This document shows, in pieces, positions 23,361 through 32,789 of a stretch of DNA of 64,000 nt (position 1 is its first letter; every line of letters begins with the position of its first letter). Source of the stretch: Neodontobutis hainanensis (taxonomy: Eukaryota; Chordata; Actinopteri; Gobiiformes; Odontobutidae); the NCBI GenBank assembly GCA_024349245.1, contig JALDNG010000026.1, positions 2,862,501 through 2,926,500 of the forward strand, written 5' to 3'. The position numbers and the translations under genes were made by a program. The notes below the pieces were generated by a model. That model searched no databases. It was not told where the DNA came from and saw only the letters and a program-made list of their open reading frames with translations.

Positions 23361-23767
23361 GGAAGACAAGACAGGTGTGGCGCCTGAAACACAGGGAACT
23401 TCCACCACCTCCATTTACGGAAGTCTTCCCCTGGCCACCTGCCTCTCAGTCCTTTTATTGAAACACACAGACTTTACAACAATGCATACATTTTGTCACA
23501 CCCAGCCACGCAGGGCCGAGTGCAAAACAGTTAGTTTCCTTATTACAGCAAAACTTACATATAAGGAGTTATCTTATCACAGGAACCACCCAGTGAGTTA
23601 AAAATAAACACTTGAGCTTGACAAGTCTGGCTGAGTGCAACACTTCCTCTTTAGTATTTTTAAAACACACATACACACTATTCATTTTAATGAACCTTTC
23701 TTCCGCAAAGGCCTGTTTTTTGCCTTTTTTGGTCTTACAATTTGACAACATTTACATGCAGAAAAAC

Positions 23768-26110
23768 TCAAACAGGCGGCCGCCCCAATATCCCCACAAA
23801 TCCAATATGCCAAACATTGGGCCGACAACGGGGTCCCTTGCCCCCTGGCTTCGAAGCACACAAATAAGCAGTCTGATGCCCAAAAGGCCGCTGTGCGCTC
23901 CACATAACAGCGCAAAGCCCTGACCGGACACAGCATGAGTAACAGCGCAGAGATGCTCTAATCCTGATCACCCTGGATCGGAAGAACGAGGTGATAACTT
24001 TTGGCTGAAAGGTTGGGTTAGGCCAAAGATGAACCAGGCTTCCATACTCACTGAGCGACATGCACAAAGGATGAACCAACAAGGCACACGGGTCCCTTGC
24101 CCTCTTGGTGGAGGATAGTGCCGACAGAATGGCAGTCTTAAAGGAGAGCAGCCAGACTTCTGACTGCTCCAAGGGCTCAAAAGGAGGTCCAGACAGACCA
24201 TCCAAAACCATCTGAAGGTCCCAGGGAGGCACCACCTGCCTAGAGGGGTGCCTCACCCTGCGTGCACCCCGAAGAAATCGCTTAACAAACACCGCCAGAG
24301 TTGATGCGGCATTACCACTATCCAGAAGTCCCTGTATAAATTTAAGGACTACATTGATTGAACAGCTACAGGGGTCCAACGTCCTGTCCCCACACCAAGC
24401 GGCAAAGAGATGTCAACGGGTGCCATATGCCCTGGCTGTGGAAGGTGCCCCAGCACACTGAATGGTGGACACCACTGCCGGGGAAGTCCTATGCTCATAA
24501 GTCTCCCCCTATCAATCTCCAGACTAGGAGCCTGTAGATCAGGAATGGCTGAGACTGAAGGTCCGACACCGCCATCTGCACTAGGTCCGGGTACCACCCT
24601 GCACCTGGACTGTCCGGAGCCACCATCAGGATGTGAAGGCCCTGCGACCTAACCCTTTGAAGTAGAGGGGTCAAGAGGCATAGTGAGGGAAGGCATAGAG
24701 GCTCCTGAGCCAGCGCGTCCACCCCTAGCGGTAGGTTGTCTGACAACCTGAGCGAGGTCCAGAGTGGGCACTGTGCGTTCTCTGCACTGGCGAACAGGCT
24801 GGCCACAGGCTGACCGAACCAGCAGCAGATTTGTTGCACAACCTTGAGCGGCAAGCTCCATTCATTGTGTAGAGGGCCACCCCTGCAACGCAGGGGCAGA
24901 CAGGATTGGCAGAGCAGGGCAGACACATGCAGTGCCCTTAGGGAGGCCAGGTGTGTATCCGCCCACATTAGGATCTCTGCTGCCATCCAATGAAGGATGA
25001 GCTCTTGTTTGATCCTACTTTTTTCAAGCAGAAGCACTCTCTGCACCGCCAGCATCTCTAGTACATTTATATGGGATAGCGTTGACTCCCAGGCATCGCC
25101 CAGTGTCCCACCCCATCCGGTGAGTGAAGAGTCCGTGAACACTTCCAAATTGTGTGGGACGCGGAGTGAGCCAGAATTACAGGTCCTGCCGAGCCCCCTG
25201 GCCTCCTGGCGTGAGGGAGAAGGGTCCTGAGACCCTGACGACGGAGCGGCTCCAGTGCTGCCTCCCTTCGGTCCAGCTCCGAAATTGCGCCACAATGTAG
25301 GGTCATGGCCCCTGTCCGAATTGTGAGTTGTTTGCGAAGGACACCGCAGAAGGGTGGTGTAGACAGGCAAACTGCAGGTCATTGCCCTTCCTCAGCGTCC
25401 TGTCCAGCCAGGGCGATAGAGGGACAAAATACGTCTCAAGTGGTTGGGGGACGTCTTCATTTGCTCCGCAGCAGAGGAAAAAAGCTGCGGCAAATCATCC
25501 AATGGGTACCGATAAGCCGGCTGGAGAGCAGGGGTGGAAAATTCAATGCAAGCAGAGCCAGCGTCCCCGCCACGGCTCTCCTTGTCCTCACTTGCCCACT
25601 CGCTGCCCAATCCAACTGAGGTGGGGTAGCAGCTGGAGACACAGTGGCGGCTACCGGCGGCAGGTCGAGTGGAGAAGGAGAAACTGGACCCATAAAAGCA
25701 GTGCTGCGCTCGGTCTTCTTTCCTGGGAGGCTGAGGCAGGTGGAGCAAGTAGAACGCTCCACGAGGCAAGTGAAACAGCATTCGTGGCCGTCCTCGGGCA
25801 GCAGCCGGGCGCAGCAGGAACATCAGGAGCGGTGGTGCTCGACACCGGTATGTGACGACTCCACCTAAATCGCACCTCTCGCACGGCACAATCCATTCTT
25901 CTGTCTTCTGTACAGTCTTTGATCTTTTAATGATTTCAGAGGTGCTGAGAGAGAAGAAGGGAGAGCGTTGGGCGGTGGTTTTATATAGCCCCTAAGGTTG
26001 TGCCAGTACATTGGCATGATTGGCATGGTGAATGCTTTAATCTTTCTCAGAGGGCTGGCTGGAGCCTTAGAGAGGTAACCACAAGCGAAGCCCGTAGGTG
26101 GGCGGAGCAC
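23768..26110 (-). mobile_element. DIRS-like retrotransposon (tyrosine recombinase), internally deleted
   Basis: Minus-strand frames in order: a gag-like, Cys-containing region (25896-25392, several frames), a 295-aa frame (25382-24495) with the RNase H block EVFTDSSLTGWGGTLGD and SHINVLEMLAV, and a 203-aa frame (24379-23768) with the tyrosine-recombinase body (LKFIQGLLDSG, FLRGARRVR, FEPLEQSEVWLLSFKTAIL). In DIRS elements an RT domain lies before RNase H; it is missing here, so gag-like sequence abuts the RNase H region. Near 26065-26105 the element shows a terminal motif, GAAGCCCGTAGGTGGGCGGA, that recurs at 18.66 and 55.92 kb. Dead element. Confidence 0.75.
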
Positions 26111-26439
26111 ACAAATGCTGACCTATACCTGTCACAGTCACAACTAGGACAACATAGCACGTTTGCCAAGCATGTAGTCTACCAGCAAATAAAACCGAGA
26201 TCCGTGTGTCTCTGTCTCTCGCTGTTTACTGAGCTTACTCTTTCCTCTGTCAGCTCCCTCTTCAGCCTGTCATTTGCTGCTTTGCAACAAGTCTCTATGA
26301 ACAATATGCTCTTCTCTGATTGACTGGATGATGCTTGCGTGTGATGTGCTTGTGCTATTTTTGTCTCGACAAACAAGCGGGCTGCCCTCTGTTACAAAAT
26401 ACAATAAATTTTTCCAGTCCTGACCCGGGCTTAAGTGCT

Positions 26440-26840
26440 CTGGCATGGTGAATCCTATAAAGACAAGGTTGGCGGTTAGTACTACAGTACTGGAGTATGA
26501 ATGTGTGTGGCTGTGGAGGTGAGTTTGGTGGTGGTCAGAGAAGGCTGTGAGTGCTGTGTATAGGTCTGCCACCCTCTCTGTCTGCCCAAGGGGTGAATGT
26601 GTGTGAATGGGGTGAATGGAAGCATCATGTAAAGCGCTTTGGGTTTCCAAGAAGGGCATGAAAAGCACTATTTAAATGCACACCATTTACCATTTATACT
26701 TTACAGCAGAATATTTATTGGATTTATATGAAAGGTGAATAATCCATGAATATTTTGCTGCTGCATTTTCTATTTTAGTATTTTATTGTGCTTATAGCCT
26801 TAGTAGCTACAAGTGTTGCATTATACATCAATGGTGTGAA
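26440..26840 (+). mobile_element. Interspersed repeat, copy 1 (LINE/SINE tail type)
   Basis: Contains GGTGGTGGTCAGAGAAGGCT, TCTGCCACCCTCTCTGTCTG and an end block GTAAAGCGCTTTGGGT...GCACTATTTAAATGCACACC, typical of 3' tails mobilised by L2-like LINEs. A second copy with the same downstream flank lies at 30130-30500. Confidence 0.55.
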
Positions 26841-26954
26841 AATAATTTGTAATTTGTACTCTTGAGTTGTTTTTGCTTAAATTTACACTATATACTATAG
26901 TATTTTTATTACATTAGTACTTTTACTTGTAATTGAGTATTATGTTGGCCGTGT

Positions 26955-27040
26955 AACACTGGTAATTACATTAGAACAATGTAAGTCACTTTGGATAAAA
27001 GCGTCAGATAAATGAATAAATGTAAATGTAACAGTACTTT
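26955..27040 (+). mobile_element. SINE tail fragment
   Basis: AATGTAAGTCACTTTGGATA then AAAGCGTCAGATAAATG is the 3' body of the tRNA-derived SINE seen complete at 13410-13618. The tRNA-like head is missing. Confidence 0.6.
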
Positions 27041-27064
27041 TACTTGAGTACAAATTTTTAGTAA

Positions 27065-28750
27065 GCAGGTAATTTAGGCCCGAGCTGGTGATAACTGGGA
27101 GAGACTATTGTTTTTACTCAAGTTATTTTTTTATTTATTATTTATTAGGACCGAGCTGGTGATAACCGGGAGGGACTATTGTTTTTGCTCGAGTTTTTTT
27201 TTATTTATTTTTTTCTGCAAAATGATCCTTAATTTCAAACAGTGAACATGCGCGAAAAGTCATTTTTATTTGGCCCAAAGTTCAATGTCGCCGAAAAAAA
27301 TATATAAAAAATGACTCAGTGGCGACCCCTAGAAAAGTCAAAATACATTGTGTCTATGGAAAGTGAAAGCGATTTTTTTCCAATGTAGAAATACAAAACT
27401 TGGTATATCCATAGGACACCTCAGGGTAAACAGAAAAGTCTATAACAACCACACCCTAAACTCAACAGGAAGTCCGCCATGTGTCCGCCAAAAGATTTAA
27501 CTCATTGTGTTTTCATCTAAATGGCCCCAAATTTGGTGAGTATCATCTAGACACTAGTGCCAACAAAAGATGTCATTTTGTTTTTGATATCTTATCGGGT
27601 GTGGGTGTGGCAAGCCTATAACGAGGCGGCCATTTTTGTAAAAATAAAATATCCCTTAACTCTCAAACCCCTTCTTGGATCAAGTTGGACCCAAAAAGGC
27701 GTTTGTGCACATTCATGACCTGAACACAAAGATATGTAAATAAAAGGGTTATCTTTAGAAATGGCCCTCTAGCGCCACCTACAAACTTATAATGGGACCC
27801 AAGAATTTAGTTTGTCATAGAGACATGAAATTTGGTACACACATCACTTATGTTATTGACGAACATAAAAGCCAATGACAACCACCCCCTATCTATAAAT
27901 GTGTTGCCATAGCAACGACGCAAATATGTGGAAAAAGTCAATTGGAAGGGAAAATTTTAGTTTTTCGTAGGCAAATGAAACTTGGTACACACATCCAGCA
28001 TGGGCTTATGAACATAAAAGACAATGGAGACCACATCCTATCCCACACGAGAAGGCGACCACTTTGAAATGAAAATGTGAACCAATATACCTCACTTTTA
28101 AAAAACAACAGAAAATAGCTGCTTCTTTCCACAAACACTAAACTTAGCTAAAATGAGCTAAACACATGTGTGTTCAATAGAAAACGCCTTTTCTTGTTGT
28201 TTTTGCTCAATTTATATATTTTTTTAATTTGAATTTTTCTGCAAAATGATCCTCAATTTTGACCCAGTAAATGTGCGCAAAAAGTACATTTTATTGGCCA
28301 CTAAACTCAAGCCTGGCAAAAAATGTATGCATTTTAACTATTTGAAAAAATAATAAAAAGAAATGACTCAGTGGCGAGCCCTGGAAAATGAAAATACATT
28401 CGGCCTATGGAAAGTGAAAGTAATTTTTTCCATTGTAGAAAAATGAAACTTGGTACATCCATAGGACACCTCAGGGCAAACAGGAAAGTCTATGACAGCC
28501 ACAGCCTAAACTCAACAGGAAGTCCGCCATGTGGGGTGGAACGCGCGACCACATAAATCGCACCCCTTGCATCAAAAGATTAATCCCAATGTGTTTTCTT
28601 CTAAAAGGCCCCAAATTTGTTGAGTATTATCTAGACATGAGTGCCAAAAAAGTTATCAGTTTGTTTTTTGATACATTTGTGGCTGTCGTAATAAGCCTGT
28701 GAAGAGGCAGCCATTTCTTTGGGAAAAAAATGCCATTTCCCAAATGCCAG
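27065..28750. repeat. Unclassified repeat with about 1-kb tandem units
   Basis: The block 27205-27485 (CTGCAAAATGATCCT, ATGACTCAGTGGCGA, ACTTGGTA...CATCCATAGGACACCTCAGGG, CTCAACAGGAAGTCCGCCAT) is repeated at 28225-28535 in the same order. Within the unit, phrases of the form GAAA-TTTGGTACACACATC recur near 27830 and 27985. A short duplication of a GAGCTGGTGATAACYGGGAG unit lies at 27080-27180. No protein or tRNA-like signature was found. Confidence 0.6.
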
Positions 28751-28869
28751 GATCCTTCCTTTAGAGGAGGCTCATCCAGAGCCAAGACTAGAGTCTTGGA
28801 AACTCCTCAGAATCTTTTGGAACTGATAAACCTGTTATTTTAGACAACTAATATTTACATTTTTACTTT

Positions 28870-29220
28870 TTAATAGGGGGGGTGCCGCGCTTTCTGAGTC
28901 ATTGCAAATCTCCAGCCAGTACTTTGTTTTTCTCGACTTAGCCCAAGCATAATCTATTATTTTCAAAAGTTCAGACAGATCACAGGAAAACCAGGCATTG
29001 TGGAGACCTTCAACTCTAAATTACAAGGTGGTGTAGCAGGCCCCAGCCAGAAGAAAATTCAAGCAGAGGCACAGGCCCAGTTATTTGAATTATTGTGAAG
29101 TTTATGCTTTAAAGCACGAAATGCAATCCTTCGATTACATGTGTCCCCGCGGTCGCAAGGAAGGTGAGGGCCTTTATCGCCGCTTGCGGCTTTAATATTT
29201 ATTTTCTTTTCCTTGACGTG
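28870..29220. other. Spacer without recognised gene
   Basis: Non-coding sequence with a G-run at 28877 and a GC-rich patch near 29150. No domain or repeat family was recognised. Confidence 0.35.
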
Positions 29221-29222
29221 AG

Positions 29223-29400
29223 GACAGTGTTTCATAACTACATATCCGTCTTACTCAAGTTATTATCAAACTCTGCATCTGTAAATAATAGTTACTGTAG
29301 CCTATAATCTATTTGTCATGCAGGGTGTTTCTTCAATAATCATACCTGTTCTTTCACAGTAAATTTGTACTTGAATCATATTACACTTATTTGATATTGT
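29223..29400. repeat. Direct repeat, left copy
   Basis: CAGTGTTTC(A/G)TAACTACA, CCGTCTTACTCAAGTTAT, CAAACTCTGCATCTGTAAAT and the following 120 bp recur at 30504-30685 in the same orientation with scattered differences. Confidence 0.75.
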
Positions 29401-30129
29401 AAAGATGGTTTGCTATGCAACCTGACCTTAGGCCTGAAGCCTAAACCTCACCAATTGAATGCACCCATAAGAAATAGGCCAGTTTATGCTACTCGTGGCA
29501 GTAGGATATATTTTGTGCATTTGTTGTTTGTTCACAGGCAGCATTTAACCTGACTGCAGTGTCCCTTGTTTCTTTAAACTTTCTGCTAACAATGGCACTG
29601 ATTACAAGTGAGCCTTTTTATGGTTTATCTGCTACTATTTTGAATTTATCATTTTGCTTGACATTTTTGTACTGATGTTTTTCTATAGACCAGCAGAGAT
29701 GTTAAAAGTCTCTTTTCGTCAGATATTTACTAATGAGATCTCCCTCTGGCCCTTTTCAACCAGCCAGTTGTACAACTTTACCATTAAGGCTAGCCACAAA
29801 GTAAATCAGTAAATTATTTTAAGAGCCGTCTAGTCAATAAAGGGTTTGTCTGGAAACGCACAATTTTCCATTTAAATAGTGCTTTGCAATAATTGTGTTT
29901 AAGTTTGCTTTTAGTGTCACAAGAGTTCAAACATCTATAATATTATCCTATAAAAATGCTATTCCAATGGAAGGCTGTTGTTCTGAGATCAGCCTTGTTT
30001 TTCTTTACTAAAAGACATTTTAGCCACTAGTGCTACTAGGCCTCAGGACCAGCTTTCCAACATAAAATGCTCTCAAACTGGCACTCTGGATCTCAGTTTA
30101 TACTGAGGTCCAGAGTGCCAGGTGGTTTA

Positions 30130-30500
30130 AGTGTCTTAACCCACCTTAACTACAGTGCCACAGCTCTGGTGTATGAATGTGTGTGACTGTACACCTCTAC
30201 AGTTTGGTGGTGGTCGGAGAAGGCTGTGAGTGCCCTGTGTAGGTCTGCCACCCTCTCTGTCTGACCCAGGGGTGAATTTGTGTGAATGAGGTGAATTGAA
30301 GCATCCTGTAAAGTGCTTTGGGTTTCTGAGTAGGGCATAAATAGCACTATATAAATGCACACAATTTACTATTTATACTTTAAAGCAAGATATTTATCGG
30401 ATTTATATGAAAAGTGAATAGTCCATGTGAATTTTGGTTCTGCATTTTCTATATTAGTCTTTTATTATGCTTACAGCTTTAGTTGTTAAAAAGTGTTGCT
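30130..30500 (+). mobile_element. Interspersed repeat, copy 2
   Basis: Second copy of the element at 26440-26840, including GGTGGTGGTCGGAGAAGGCT, TCTGCCACCCTCTCTGTCTG, the AAGTGCTTTGGGT tail and the AT-rich downstream flank with ATTTATATGAAAAGTGAATA. Confidence 0.55.
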
Positions 30501-30503
30501 TTA

Positions 30504-30685
30504 CAGTGTTTCGTAACTACACATCCGTCTTACTCAAGTTATAATCAAACTCTGCATCTGTAAATAATAGTTACTGTAGACTATAATCTATTTGTGAGGC
30601 AGGGTGTTACTTCAATAATCATCTTACCTGTTTATTCAAAGTAAATTTGCACTGAAATCATATAACACTTACTTGATATGCAACA
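30504..30685. repeat. Direct repeat, right copy
   Basis: Same sequence as 29223-29400, 1.28 kb away. The repeat at 30130-30500 directly precedes it. Confidence 0.75.
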
Positions 30686-31148
30686 AAACTCCTCTACCTG
30701 ACAAAGTGATCTGTCCCTGATCCCGGAACCTTAACAAGAACAGGGAAAAGCAGATTAAGTTCCTGGAGGCAGGAGGTCTGGATCTGCGTCCCTAACCCAC
30801 TATTCTTACCAAAATCTTTTCGCAAGCTTCTTTAAGGGACGTCAGTGTTGCTGTTACTATTCTGTGTGTGTGGATCTTCCTCTCTTTTGACGACTTCATC
30901 ACATAGAAGGGAAGTAGCAATTAAACTACCATGTAACTTCCATGTATCCATGTAACAACTGAACAAAATGGACGGCACAGTGGGGGGCTTGAATACTAGC
31001 CTAGCTAAGTTTATTTTGAAACTTGGTGCCTACTTCATGTGTTGTCCCGGTGTAGCTTGCTAGATTTATGTGAAAAACAGAAGTCTAACCTATCATTAGG
31101 TTTGTTTTTGTGTAGGTTTGTATTCACATTTTTTGTGAGGATAAATCT

Positions 31149-31789
31149 ACGGTGGCCGAGACAGCTCAACACGCTGCAAATGAAGAAAGCACCAGCAAAT
31201 AAAGAAAACATCTTCATCAGTTTGACAACATGCGTGCTGCAAAAGTTCACAACACATGCAAATACAAAAATGCACTGCAAATCCTCACAACACATACAAA
31301 TACCAAAACGCGCTGCAAATTCAAAAACGCGCTGCAAATAACACAGACCACAACGGAAATGTTTGAAGGGGACTCCTTTGAGTGACAAACAATATATTTA
31401 GGCCAACAATATCCAAACGACTAAGCAATTATACGATCATGATATAAAAGTAAAAAAAAAAAAACTCACCTTTCAGGTCAGTGACAACAACACTGGCGAC
31501 AGGCGAACAAACAATAAGCAGGTCCCAGTAGGGGTTTGTCACTCAAAGGAGTCCCCTTAAAACATTTCCGTTGTGGTCTGTGTTATTTGCGTTTTTGAAT
31601 TTGCAGCGCGTTTTTGTACTTGCATGTGTTGTGAGGATTTGCAGCGCGTTTTTGAATATGCAGCGCATTTTTGTATTTGCATGTGTTGTTAACTTTTGCA
31701 GCGCGCGTGTTGTCAAACTGATGAAGATGTTTTCTTTATTTGCTGGTGCTTTCTTCATTTGCAGCGTGTTGAGCTGTCTCGGCCACCGT
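31149..31789. mobile_element. Foldback/MITE with about 250-bp terminal inverted repeats
   Basis: The left end ACGGTGGCCGAGACAGCTCA and the right end TGAGCTGTCTCGGCCACCGT are perfect reverse complements. The inverted similarity runs about 240-250 bp on each side (31149-31395 and about 31540-31789) around a 140-bp centre. Both arms carry repeated GCTGCAAAT/GCGCTGCAAA units. The flanks are ATAAATCT (31141-31148) and ATAAATCC (31790-31797), an 8-bp target duplication with one difference, as hAT transposons make. It encodes no protein and must be mobilised in trans. Open frames on both strands here are translation artefacts of the repeats. Confidence 0.85.
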
Positions 31790-31859
31790 ATAAATCCCTT
31801 CAGATGAATCATCTCGTTTTCGAGGGGGTCCTCTTACTCTCATTCATTCACTTAGGACA

Positions 31860-32070
31860 CTTTAGAGTTGCCACTTAACCTATACACGTTTGTCTATAGA
31901 TGGTGGGAGCAAGCCAGAGTACCCGGAGAGAACCCACGGTAACAAGCGGAGGACATGTAGACTCCTCACAGAAAGACCGGAGTCAGCCGAGAAATGTTTG
32001 AGTTGGCCAGTTGAACTCACGACCTTCTTGCTATGAAGCAGGAGTGCAAACCACTCTGCCACGTGCACCT
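31860..32070. repeat. Dispersed repeat related to 53228-53515
   Basis: CCAGAGTACCCGGAGAGAAC, CCACGGTAACA then ACTCCTCACAGAAAGACCGG also occur inside the RBL-D intron at 53440-53510. It is a common fish interspersed repeat; I cannot name the family. Confidence 0.5.
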
Positions 32071-32076
32071 AATGCT

Positions 32077-32195
32077 ATCACAAAATTCTGGATTTGCGAG
32101 GAAGGCTGTTGGTAAGACCATGTGTCTGGTCCCAACTGTAGACAGCACTGCAGAGTAGACACGAGAAAAGGTTGGTGTCATTTTAAAAAAGAACT
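32077..32195 (-). pseudogene. RBL relic: second-domain exon fused to intron sequence
   Basis: The plus strand shows TCTGGATTTGCGAGGAAGGC, GGTAAGACCATGTGT and GTAGACAGCACTG, parallel to the second-domain exon 7 of RBL-C (50455-50523). It then jumps to AGTAGACACGAGAAAAGG and GGTGTCATTTTAAA, which match the RBL-C intron at 50690-50735. The short exon 6 and the start of exon 7 are therefore deleted. The reading frame is lost. Confidence 0.6.
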
Positions 32196-32291
32196 CTTCA
32201 GCACAGAGCACAAGAGGTGCCCACAACCTCAGAAGGTAAACGGAAAGAATAACAACACATCTGTAAAGCCCTGAGAGACTGTGGATACCCT

Positions 32292-32430
32292 AGATCAGGG
32301 GTCGGCAACCTTTACCATTCAAAGAGCCATTTGGACCCATTTCCTACAGTAAAAAAAAGCCACAAATCCCTTTAGACATTTAAAATGAAATAACATTGCA
32401 CAGACTGTGTACAATGCTGCAAAATCTGAT
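32292..32430. mobile_element. hAT-type terminal sequence
   Basis: CAGGGGTCGGCAACCTTTAC then AAAGAGCCATTTGGACC is the stereotyped terminus of hAT elements in fish. No transposase follows; the other end was not found, so it may be truncated by the LINE to the right. Confidence 0.5.
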
Positions 32431-32789
32431 AAGTAAAGGGGCGTGTCCTGCTTAACCACTGCATGTTGTGTGGTTTTTATGTTTTGTGTGGTTGACTGAG
32501 CTGGGGTTTTGTGTGTGTGTCCCTAGCTCGTGCCTGCAGCCGAGTGACCGGTGGAAAGAGACAGCCGGGGTCGCGGAGGGACAATGCAGGTGAAGGGCAG
32601 CCTCGGAAAAATTGGACCGCTCATTCCACGTTTTGTACGCGAAAGAGCGCTTGGCTGTTGCATGGCCCACCTGTGAACGCAGGCCTGCCTGATAAGACTT
32701 CTCTGACTTGGCCTAATGGACAGAAGGAATTTCCTTTCTCTTTTAGCAAACTGTGTTTTTCCTGTGTCTTCCTCTGTAGACTGACTTTT

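Noticed and set aside
25328..25868. 175-aa plus-strand frame as a gene
   Set aside because: It overlaps the gag-like part of the DIRS element on the opposite strand and has no domain.
29140..29180. CpG-island promoter of an unrecognised gene
   Set aside because: The GC-rich patch is only tens of bases long and no exon-like open sequence follows on either strand.
31035..31812. Mirror open frames of 78-117 aa on both strands as a small gene family
   Set aside because: They are translations of the two inverted arms of a foldback element with GCTGCAAAT repeats.
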